Part shown: piece by piece, positions 7,532 to 14,540 of the stretch | Layout: each line of letters opens with the position of its first letter | Position numbering within the stretch: position 1 is the stretch's first letter | NCBI GenBank assembly: GCA_025450095.1 | Contig: JANWID010000156.1 | Coordinates: 1-18,598, forward strand | Length of the DNA stretch: 18,598 bases | Direction: 5' to 3' | Source of the DNA: Bacteroidia bacterium | Lineage (GTDB): Bacteria > Bacteroidota > Bacteroidia > AKYH767-A > OLB10 | Notes under the pieces: model-generated | The model's database searches: none | The model's input: the letters and a program-made list of their open reading frames with translations, nothing else | What the model was told of the DNA's origin: nothing | Translations under genes and position numbers: made by a program

Positions 7532-7891
7532 CTCTATCATCTGTTCTTCCCACGCATTATAAAGCTCATTCAGAAAAAGATTTTCACGGGGAGAAATGTG
7601 TTTATCGGCAGCCACAAGACGGGTTGCCATATCTAAAAAATGATTGCGTTCTTTTTTTGATGAATGCAGATAAAAATTATTCATAGCATTATTAAAATGA
7701 ACCGGATAATCTTCAACCGGTAATGCTCTGATCACTTCAATCTCATAATCAAGGTCCACCAGGCCGCCATAATTCTCATCCATGTATTCACGGATCACCC
7801 GGTCTTCTTTCACGTTGAATTTCCCATCAATTACCGATAAAATCATCAGCATATGATACCCCGCTACAGCCCTGCTCATTGTTTGTGACAT
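7529..7891 (-). CDS. TerB-like small helical protein
   Basis: This is a 120-residue, all-helical, highly charged protein without signal peptide or membrane segment. It resembles a TerB/TerB-like domain: an N-terminal helix followed by SVIDGKFNVKEDRVIREYM (about 19-37), where acidic residues would bind metal, and a second half-repeat DMATRLVAADKHISPRENLFLNELYNAW (about 87-114), echoing the duplicated 'D-G-xx-xxE' pattern of the family. TerB proteins are linked to tellurite resistance and more generally to stress and envelope-associated signalling. No other ter genes are present, so a tellurite role should not be assumed. It is transcribed divergently from the hybrid kinase, with a good minus-strand -7 element at 7968-7975. 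Confidence 0.75.
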   Translation of the reverse strand: MSQTMSRAVAGYHMLMILSVIDGKFNVKEDRVIREYMDENYGGLVDLDYEIEVIRALPVEDYPVHFNNAMNNFYLHSSKKERNHFLDMATRLVAADKHISPRENLFLNELYNAWEEQMIE

Positions 7892-7967
7892 AACTCAAAT
7901 CATTTAACACGACTAAGATAAGTATTCCCGGCATTTCCCTATATGATATTTGTATAACGCTGGCAGA

Positions 7968-7975
7968 CAAATATA
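7968..7975 (-). promoter_or_regulatory. Bacteroidota -7 element for the TerB-like gene
   Basis: On the minus strand this reads TATATTTG, an exact match to the TAnnTTTG -7 consensus of the Bacteroidota primary sigma factor. It would give a leader of about 70 bases before the ATG at 7891. No convincing -33 TTTG is seen at the expected distance, so confidence is moderate. Confidence 0.4.
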
Positions 7976-8142
7976 TATGTTTACATTACAACCTTATATG
8001 TACTGTTTTTTACTTCCGAATTACAGCCGAAACATGCTTGTAAAGTATTGGATATCAAAGAAAAACATGTAGCCACGAAGGCAGTGTCTTTAATTTTCCT
8101 TTTATGTAACCGTTTACGCCTATTGCGTACAAATACTTTAGG

Positions 8143-8217
8143 GTACGCATTACAGATTCTTAAATATACGCTGAAACGGATGTACGCTTGCCCGACGTCA
8201 GGCGGGGATTACAGATT
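8143..8217. repeat. Direct repeat with a 20-base near-palindromic insert
   Basis: GTACGC followed directly by ATTACAGATT occurs at 8143-8158. The same two words recur at 8182-8187 and 8208-8217, separated by a 20-base GC-rich insert (8188-8207). The core of the insert, GCCCGACGTCAGGC (8190-8203), is palindromic apart from one mismatched base pair. The surroundings are AT-rich, so the insert stands out in composition. It may be a small mobile repeat unit or an operator-like site. Confidence 0.5.
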
Positions 8218-8323
8218 ACATTCTATGAAAACCTAACTGTAATTTGTACAGCAATACCTATTATTTGAAGTTTAATATAGAGAATTCTTAAACGACACAA
8301 CAACTTAACTTTTACCGGTAACC

Positions 8324-11300
8324 ATGAGTTTTTTCAAAGACAGTGTCATTAAAATGGACAAACGGGTTTATATCGTTTTCATCCTGGTTGTTTCCGTTGC
8401 CATTGCCAATGCGGTGTTGAGTACCATCAAGATCACGAATAATAAAAACGCGATTTTTGAAATTACGCAATCTACAAATCCCACCCTCGACAACCTCGAG
8501 GATTTTCATTTGCTGGTGACTCGTTCGAGGATGTTTATTTCCAACTGGGTGTATTTGCGTGATAACAATAACGACAAAGCCAGCCTGGTGCATCTCAATA
8601 ATATAAATTATCCGAGACTGAAACGAAGGCTGATTGTATTAACCGGTAAATGGCGTTCGCAAACAAATATTGATCAGGTGCAACAGCTGTTTCACGAGTA
8701 CGAATCTGTAATACATGAGCAGGAAAAAATTATAAACAGCCTGGTTAGTATCGATGACTACGATAACCACATAAAGAAAGAACTCGCCGAAGAGCAACTC
8801 GAAAAGGAAATCATTCCTGCCACCAACACCATCATGGTGAAGCTGAAAGAGCTGATCAATATTAAAAAAGAAGAAGCCCGGCAAATGCAGGATGCCATGC
8901 TACTCGAAAACGCTCACCTCCTGGTGATTGTTTTTTCGCTCGCAATCATGGTAATTCTTTCCGTGATGATGGCTGGTATTTACCTGATGAAAAAGGTGAT
9001 ACTTCCATTGCTGCGCGTCAGGCAGACATTGCTGAGCATGAGTATCGGTGAATTACCCGAAGTGCAGCGCGTGGATGGTCGTAACGCTCTTGCCGAAATC
9101 AATACAGCATTATTCCAGCTTCGTGAAGGGTTGCAAAGGACTTCCACTTTTGCAGCTGAAATAGGACGTGGAAATTTTAATGCAGAATTTCTTCCCCTGA
9201 GTGAAAATGATGTTTTGGGAAGCACACTGCTCGAGATGCGTGATAAACTCAAAAAAGCATCCGACGATGATGCGGTTCGGAATTGGGCTGCGGAAGGATA
9301 TGCACACATCAGTTCGGTACTGCACAGTAATACAGAAGATATTAAAAAATTATCCGGTGAAATAATTACCGGGCTTGTTACTTACATCGAAGCGCAGCAG
9401 GGTGCTATTTATTTACTGAATGAAAATCACGGAGGCGAAGCATTTATTGAGCCTGTTTCTTTTTATGCTCCTGGCAGGAATCAGCTGAATATGGAAAGGC
9501 TGAAGCTCAATGAGGGACTCATCGGTCAGGCTATTTCAACAAATACAAAAATATACCTGCAACATGCCGGTGAAAAAGGATATACCATTGAAACATCTCT
9601 TGCAACGATACCGGTGAGTGAATTGTTGATTGTGCCGCTGGTTGCCGGAGGCCGTGCGTTCGGTGCATTGGAAATTCACAGTGTGAAGCCTTTGAATAAA
9701 GCATTGGTCACTTTCGTGGAAAGAATTGCAGAACCTATATCCGCCAACGTGATGAATATGAAAGCAAACCTGCTGACACTGCAATTGCTTGAAGAATCAC
9801 GCCAGAAAACAAAAGAGCTGGCAATGCAGGATGAGGAATTGCGCCAGATCAACAATGAGTTAATGGTGCAGTCGGGACGATTGAAACAATCGGAATCAAA
9901 TTTACGATTTCAGCAGGAAGCCTTGCAGCGAGTGAATGGAGAACTGGAAAGTAAAGCGCTTTTGCTTGAAGAAAAAAATATGGCTGTTGAGGATGCACAT
10001 AAGGCGCTTGCATTTAAAGCCGATCAGCTCGAGAGAAGCAATAAGTATAAGTCAGATTTCCTTGCCAACATGTCGCACGAATTAAGGACACCACTTAATA
10101 GTGTACTCATACTGGCCCGCCTGTTGAGTGAAAACCGTACAGGAAATATGTCTGAAAAACAGGTGGAGCATTCAAAAGTGATTCATAAGTCAGGTAGTGA
10201 CCTCCTGATTATCATTAACGATATTCTGGACCTGTCGAAAATTGAAGCCGGGAAGCTGGATCTGCATAAGGAAAATATTCCGATTGCCGAGATCCGGAAT
10301 AATATGGAATTGCTCTTTACGGAAGTATCCCGTGAAAAAAATATTCATTTCAGTACGGTCCTGGATGATCAGCTTCCAGAATTCATAGATACCGATCGCG
10401 TTAGGATGGAACAGGTGTTGAAAAACCTGCTGGGAAATGCTTTTAAAGTCACATCTGTTGGTGGAGAAGTACAGCTCAAAATTTCAAAATTACCCGGGGG
10501 AAACAGTTTTGCAAATGCAAAGCTGAAGCAATCGGAAATGGTAATATCATTCGCCGTTGTGGATAACGGGATTGGTATTCCATTGGATAAGCAGAAGCTG
10601 ATTTTCGACGCATTTAACCAGGCCGACAGTTCCATTACACGCAAATTCGGAGGCACAGGCCTCGGACTTGCCATCTGCCGGCAGCTTTCATCATTGCTTG
10701 GCGGTGAGATCACTTTGGAAAGCAGTGAGGGAAAAGGTTCGGTATTTACCTTATATATTGCTGGTAGTGATCATGTACATTCAGGAAATTTTAAAACGGA
10801 TGATTCCCGGATTAAATTTGAAACACACGATATTGGCGGACATGTTCTCATCCTTTCCGGAAATGAAAATACACCTCCCGACTGGGAATCATTCTTTACG
10901 AGGGAGAACTTCCAGGTTAGCTTGAGCAATATCACCGACTTCAATCCTGTTGGAATTCATCCGGACATTATCATACTCGACGCCACGATTCCTGATAAAG
11001 AATACATAGATATTGTCATGCAACTGAAACAGGATAAACGAACATCGGGCGCCATGCTGGTTTGCCGGTCGGTTTCCGAATACCTGCCACCGGAAATAAA
11101 AGCTCTGGTACAACTGCATACTACCGCACCGGTTAGTTCATTGTTAGTAACAGCAATTATTGAAATGACGCAGGAGCGGGTTATGATGTCGCAGGGAAAT
11201 GTTACTGCAGGAGATCAATCAGAACCCTTAGATAATTCAAGAATATCATCAAGGACTATCAACCAAGTTACCGATGCAAGATTGAACAATGTGAAAATAC

Positions 11301-11656
11301 TGATTGCCGATGATGATATCCGGAACATCTATGCACTGACAACACTATTCGAAAATGAAGGAGCCCGCGTGGTATGTGCCATGGATGGTTTTGAAGCGAT
11401 CGAAAAGTTTAAAGAGCACCTGGATATTGATATCCTGATCATGGACATTATGATGCCGGGTAAGGATGGCCTGCAGGCGATCACCGAAATAAGGGCGATG
11501 GAAGGAAACAACCCTATGCCCATTATCGCGGTAACGGCAAAGGCTATGCGAAACGATCGGGAAGTATGCATGAAAGCAGGTGCCACCGATTACGTAACAA
11601 AACCGGTGAATATGGAAAACCTGATTTCCCGTATTTGCAGAATGCTGGGTAAGTAA
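8324..11656 (+). CDS. Membrane hybrid sensor histidine kinase / response regulator (HAMP-GAF-HisKA-HATPase-REC-REC)
   Basis: This 1110-residue inner-membrane hybrid kinase senses a signal and autophosphorylates. In order it has: a transmembrane segment (15-33); a ~160-residue periplasmic helical sensor (34-195) of the four-helix-bundle/CHASE3 kind; a second transmembrane segment (197-222); HAMP (about 223-275); a GAF domain (about 325-475); and a coiled coil (485-572). The HisKA domain carries MSHELRTP (His585). The HATPase has NLLGNAFKVT (Asn705), DNGIG (747-751) and FGGTGLGLA (775-783). A degenerate receiver-like module (838-948) has the Asp of IIILDATIPD but neither the acidic pair nor the conserved Lys. 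The C-terminal receiver (988-1110) is complete: acidic pair in ADDD (995-998), Asp1041, Thr1071, Lys1093. The ATG at 8324 is used; a second ATG at codon 11 is possible. It lies 42 bases upstream of a receiver-kinase gene, probably in one operon, and there is no DNA-binding output domain. Confidence 0.93.
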   Translation: MSFFKDSVIKMDKRVYIVFILVVSVAIANAVLSTIKITNNKNAIFEITQSTNPTLDNLEDFHLLVTRSRMFISNWVYLRDNNNDKASLVHLNNINYPRLKRRLIVLTGKWRSQTNIDQVQQLFHEYESVIHEQEKIINSLVSIDDYDNHIKKELAEEQLEKEIIPATNTIMVKLKELINIKKEEARQMQDAMLLENAHLLVIVFSLAIMVILSVMMAGIYLMKKVILPLLRVRQTLLSMSIGELPEVQRVDGRNALAEINTALFQLREGLQRTSTFAAEIGRGNFNAEFLPLSENDVLGSTLLEMRDKLKKASDDDAVRNWAAEGYAHISSVLHSNTEDIKKLSGEIITGLVTYIEAQQGAIYLLNENHGGEAFIEPVSFYAPGRNQLNMERLKLNEGLIGQAISTNTKIYLQHAGEKGYTIETSLATIPVSELLIVPLVAGGRAFGALEIHSVKPLNKALVTFVERIAEPISANVMNMKANLLTLQLLEESRQKTKELAMQDEELRQINNELMVQSGRLKQSESNLRFQQEALQRVNGELESKALLLEEKNMAVEDAHKALAFKADQLERSNKYKSDFLANMSHELRTPLNSVLILARLLSENRTGNMSEKQVEHSKVIHKSGSDLLIIINDILDLSKIEAGKLDLHKENIPIAEIRNNMELLFTEVSREKNIHFSTVLDDQLPEFIDTDRVRMEQVLKNLLGNAFKVTSVGGEVQLKISKLPGGNSFANAKLKQSEMVISFAVVDNGIGIPLDKQKLIFDAFNQADSSITRKFGGTGLGLAICRQLSSLLGGEITLESSEGKGSVFTLYIAGSDHVHSGNFKTDDSRIKFETHDIGGHVLILSGNENTPPDWESFFTRENFQVSLSNITDFNPVGIHPDIIILDATIPDKEYIDIVMQLKQDKRTSGAMLVCRSVSEYLPPEIKALVQLHTTAPVSSLLVTAIIEMTQERVMMSQGNVTAGDQSEPLDNSRISSRTINQVTDARLNNVKILIADDDIRNIYALTTLFENEGARVVCAMDGFEAIEKFKEHLDIDILIMDIMMPGKDGLQAITEIRAMEGNNPMPIIAVTAKAMRNDREVCMKAGATDYVTKPVNMENLISRICRMLGK

Positions 11657-11698
11657 AATAATTATAAATCGCTTCCGGGCTTACAGACCATATAATTA

Positions 11699-12826
11699 AT
11701 GCAAACAGGAAAAACCATAAAGGAAAAGCTGCTCGAAGCGGATAGTTTCCAGGTATTGATTGTTGATGACCGGCCGGAAAACCTGCTCACGCTGGAAAGC
11801 ATTATCGAAAAGGAAGGCCGAAGGATCATAAAAGCAACCGGTGGAAATGAAGCATTACGATTGGCGATCAGAGAGCCGATCGGACTTGTTATGCTCGATA
11901 TCCAGATGCCGGAAATTGATGGTATTGAAGTCGCCAGGTTGTTGCGTTCAAATAATGCCACTCGTCACATTCCGATAATTTTTGTTTCTGCTATCAATAA
12001 TTCCGAACGACTTTGCATGGAGGAATTTGAAGAAGGGACAGTTGATGTCCTGCATAAGCCGCTCGATATGGAAGAAACCCGTAATAAGGTTGCTATGCAT
12101 GAACAACTTTACCGGCTACGTGTGGAATGTGTGAGGTTGCAGGCTATTGCCGACAGAGATGCATTACAGTTTGAGCAATTCGTATATATTGTTTCGCATG
12201 ATCTGAAAGCGCCATTGCGTGCAATCGACAATCTTACCAATTGGATTTCGGAAGATCTGGGCGGAAAAACGGAAGGTAATATCAGCGAGAACCTGCAGTT
12301 GATGAAAAGCAGGGTTGGAAGGATGCAGGCTTTGCTGGAAGGTATCCTGGAATTCTCCCGCAGCGGAAGGTATAGCGAAGAACCTGAAATGATTGTTGTA
12401 AAGCACCTCGCACATGCTGTTTTCGAATCGCTTGCACCGCCGGCAGGATTTACATTGGAAGTGAATGATCTTCCTCAGGTGAAAATGGAATCCCCCCGCA
12501 TGTATACCATATTATTTCATCTTATAAAAAATGCGATCCGGCATCACCCTTCGCCTGATAAAGGTGTAATTTCCATTAGTTGTGAAAACGAAGGTGAGAA
12601 TTTGGTCTTTTCTGTAACAGATAATGGTAGCGGCATCAAACCACAGTATGCAAAAAAAATATTTGAACTGTTTGCCACGCTGAAATCAAGAGATGAAATG
12701 GAAACTCCCGGTATCGGTTTGCCAGTCGTTAAAAAAGTTTTGCTGGATATTGGTGGTGACGTGTGGTTGGATACATCATATACAAAAGGTGCAGCGTTCA
12801 AATTTTCGATTCCTGTACAATTGTAA
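11699..12826 (+). CDS. Soluble response regulator-histidine kinase (REC-HisKA-HATPase)
   Basis: This 375-residue cytoplasmic protein has an N-terminal receiver and a C-terminal kinase. The receiver (about 17-135) is intact: acidic pair in IVDDRPEN (Asp23-Asp24), phospho-acceptor Asp67 in MLDIQMPEIDG, Ser97 and Lys120 in HKP. A short helical linker (137-158) leads to a HisKA domain with IVSHDLKAPLRAIDNL (His167) and a HATPase with LIKNAIRH (Asn278), DNGSG (308-312) and PGIGLP (337-342). There is no transmembrane segment or sensor domain, so its input is probably phosphate from the hybrid kinase directly upstream. Receiver-first kinases of this form occur in relays and in phytochrome-associated systems. 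No output domain beyond the kinase is present, so its own target must be encoded elsewhere. The reading frame ends just before tandem repeats and a convergent gene. Confidence 0.92.
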   Translation: MQTGKTIKEKLLEADSFQVLIVDDRPENLLTLESIIEKEGRRIIKATGGNEALRLAIREPIGLVMLDIQMPEIDGIEVARLLRSNNATRHIPIIFVSAINNSERLCMEEFEEGTVDVLHKPLDMEETRNKVAMHEQLYRLRVECVRLQAIADRDALQFEQFVYIVSHDLKAPLRAIDNLTNWISEDLGGKTEGNISENLQLMKSRVGRMQALLEGILEFSRSGRYSEEPEMIVVKHLAHAVFESLAPPAGFTLEVNDLPQVKMESPRMYTILFHLIKNAIRHHPSPDKGVISISCENEGENLVFSVTDNGSGIKPQYAKKIFELFATLKSRDEMETPGIGLPVVKKVLLDIGGDVWLDTSYTKGAAFKFSIPVQL

Positions 12827-12836
12827 ATTCAGTAGT

Positions 12837-12953
12837 GATTCAATGGGGGATTCAATAGTGATTCAATGGAGGATTCAATAGTAAATTAACTATCGAATAT
12901 CTATCGAATAAACAATTGAATTAACTACGGAATTAACTACGGAATTAACTACC
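12837..12953. repeat. Two short tandem repeat arrays between convergent genes
   Basis: The first array is four units of 11-12 bases, GATTCAATGGGG / GATTCAATAGT / GATTCAATGGAG / GATTCAATAGTA (12837-12883). Two copies of CTATCGAATA follow at 12890-12910. The second array is three units of GAATTAACTACG (12918-12953, last base varied). It runs into the minus-strand gene, whose TAG stop (12951-12949) lies within the third unit. No hairpin terminator is seen here. The arrays look like replication-slippage products. Confidence 0.75.
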
Positions 12954-14313
12954 GAATTTCACTTTTACTTACCGGCTTCAGCAATTCCCAGATTGTAGCG
13001 GCAATAATTTTCAGGTCGAAGAAAAATGACCAGTTATTCATATAAAAAAGATCGAGTTTAACACGGGTGATTTTCTTTTCCAGGTCATTCGTCTCACCTC
13101 GGAATCCTTTCGCTTGTGCCAGACCCGTTATACCTGGTTTGATCTTATGACGTGTCATGAACTTACTTACCTCCGTGGAAAAATCCTGGGTGTGTTTCAG
13201 CATGTGCGGACGTGGTCCTACAACTGACATATCACCAATGAGCACATTGAAAAACTGGGGAAGTTCATCGATGCTTGAATTGCGTAAAAAATGTCCTACC
13301 CGGGTAATGCGTTCATCATTACGGGTTGCCTGCAATGTATCACTCTGATCATTCACATACATGGTACGCAGCTTAAAACACCAGAACCATTTATTATCGC
13401 GACCAGTACGGCGTTGACGGAAAAAAACCGGACCCTTTGAATCCAGCCTGATGGCTATTGCCAACAACGGTAACAACCAACTTAAGAGGGCAACTGTAAT
13501 GAAGATGGAAAAAACGATATCAAATGAACGCTTCACCAGTTGCTTGTCCCAGTCATCAAGAGGTGATGTGTGAACTTTCATAACCGGTATTTCACCGAAG
13601 CGCTCCATCTCGAGATCGCGGAAAGTAACACCTTTGAAATCCGCAATCAACCGCATTCGTATCAGGTTTTCTTCTGCAAAATTCATCAGGTCGGCAAGGG
13701 TATCATATTTCACTACCGACATGGAATAAAATATTTCATGGATCTTATTCTCAATGCACCAGGTTTTCAATTCTTCATGATTATTATCCATACCCTGGTC
13801 GCTGACGTGCATCACCTTATTGACCCTGTATCCATATTCCGCATGTGACGACAGGAAAGATTGCAATTGAAGCGGATTGTCATCCTGGGTCACAATGACC
13901 ACATTCCGGTAATTCCATCCCTTTCTCCGGAAATATTTTACGGTAAGATGAAAGCACAGCTTATGAATGATCGTGACAACGGTTAAAGCACTGTACATGA
14001 TCAACAGGAACTCCCGTGAATAACGGTGCGACTGTTCGAAAACATAATATGCAAAGACAAGCAGCATATGAATCAGGATCACCCAGAAAGAAGTTCTCAG
14101 GATTCTGAGAAACCCGGATATGCGGGCTACATCATAAGGCTTAATAACCGATGTTGATACAAACCATGCGATGTTGATGTACATCAGCATGAACATAAAG
14201 GGTGGATGAAAAGTCCCGGATCGGAAATAATATATGGCAAGGTAACATGCATTCAGTAGCAGAAAATCACTGAATATACTGATGCGTTTAATGTAGTGCG
14301 AATACCGGGTCAA
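12949..14313 (-). CDS. Exopolysaccharide polyprenyl-phosphate sugar phosphotransferase (WcaJ-like)
   Basis: This 454-residue membrane enzyme belongs to the bacterial sugar transferase family (polyprenol-phosphate hexose-1-phosphate transferases). It moves a sugar-1-phosphate from a UDP-sugar to undecaprenyl phosphate, the first step of exopolysaccharide or capsule synthesis. The N-terminal half has four hydrophobic segments (about 14-30, 40-57, 73-92, 102-124) and a CoA-binding-like Rossmann region (135-245). The catalytic half starts with KRSFDIVFSI and a re-entrant hydrophobic helix (263-288), then FFRQRRTGRDNKWFWCFKLRTM, SSIDELPQ (Asp349-Glu350), GDMSVVGPRP and KPGITGLAQ, all family hallmarks. 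The start is TTG at 14313: an in-frame TAG lies three codons upstream and the first ATG would remove transmembrane segment 1. An exact -7 element 33-40 bases upstream supports it. It is divergent from the deiminase gene and convergent with the kinases. Confidence 0.92.
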   Translation of the reverse strand: MTRYSHYIKRISIFSDFLLLNACYLAIYYFRSGTFHPPFMFMLMYINIAWFVSTSVIKPYDVARISGFLRILRTSFWVILIHMLLVFAYYVFEQSHRYSREFLLIMYSALTVVTIIHKLCFHLTVKYFRRKGWNYRNVVIVTQDDNPLQLQSFLSSHAEYGYRVNKVMHVSDQGMDNNHEELKTWCIENKIHEIFYSMSVVKYDTLADLMNFAEENLIRMRLIADFKGVTFRDLEMERFGEIPVMKVHTSPLDDWDKQLVKRSFDIVFSIFITVALLSWLLPLLAIAIRLDSKGPVFFRQRRTGRDNKWFWCFKLRTMYVNDQSDTLQATRNDERITRVGHFLRNSSIDELPQFFNVLIGDMSVVGPRPHMLKHTQDFSTEVSKFMTRHKIKPGITGLAQAKGFRGETNDLEKKITRVKLDLFYMNNWSFFFDLKIIAATIWELLKPVSKSEIR

Positions 14314-14345
14314 GTCCGACTATTAAGAATAATATGTAAGCCGTT

Positions 14346-14353
14346 CAAAACTA
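14346..14353 (-). promoter_or_regulatory. Bacteroidota -7 element for the sugar phosphotransferase
   Basis: On the minus strand this reads TAGTTTTG, an exact TAnnTTTG match. Transcription would start about 25-30 bases before the TTG start codon at 14313. The upstream region is T-rich but no clear -33 TTTG is placed at the usual spacing. Confidence 0.45.
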
Positions 14354-14517
14354 CAAATAAAAAAATCGAAATAACCCGAATCATAAACTGGATGAAACCG
14401 TTTTTCATTGTCATTTTTTGAAGCTGTTAACAAGTTGATTTCTCCAAATGGATGAAAATCAAATAAAATCCGGAGAAGCATCACTTTTTATGCGGCAGGG
14501 CTGTTGATAAAAAATAG

Positions 14518-14525
14518 TATCTTAG
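14518..14525 (+). promoter_or_regulatory. Possible -7 element for the PPAD-like gene
   Basis: TATCTTAG differs from TAnnTTTG at one base and lies 15 bases before the ATG at 14541, so the leader would be very short. No -33 element at proper spacing is seen. This is a weak assignment. Confidence 0.25.
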
Positions 14526-14540
14526 CTTGCATAAACATTC

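Larger units (their letters stand above)
7892..8323. other. 432-base divergent intergenic region
   Basis: This gap separates the TerB-like gene (minus strand) from the hybrid kinase (plus strand) and should hold both promoters. It contains the minus-strand -7 element at 7968-7975, listed separately, and a weak plus-strand candidate (TTTG at 8243-8246 with TATTATTTG at 8259-8267, spacing too short). It also holds a pair of GTACGC/ATTACAGATT direct repeats, one of them split by a 20-base near-palindrome (8143-8217). A possible 62-codon frame at 8048-8236 has no recognisable protein features. No RNA gene is evident. Confidence 0.6.

Noticed and set aside
7375..7686. 103-codon plus-strand frame
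   Set aside because: It reads through the palindromic repeat and the antisense of the TerB-like gene; its protein is the repeat translated (many Arg/Ile/Thr words).
7529..7891. Tellurite resistance operon
   Set aside because: Only one TerB-like gene is present, with no terC, terD/E or other partners nearby.
8048..8236. 62-codon frame between the TerB-like gene and the hybrid kinase
   Set aside because: It crosses the direct repeats and near-palindrome, has unlikely composition and no recognisable protein features or promoter placed for it.
12837..12953. CRISPR array
   Set aside because: The units are only ~12 bases, directly joined without unique spacers, and no cas genes are nearby.
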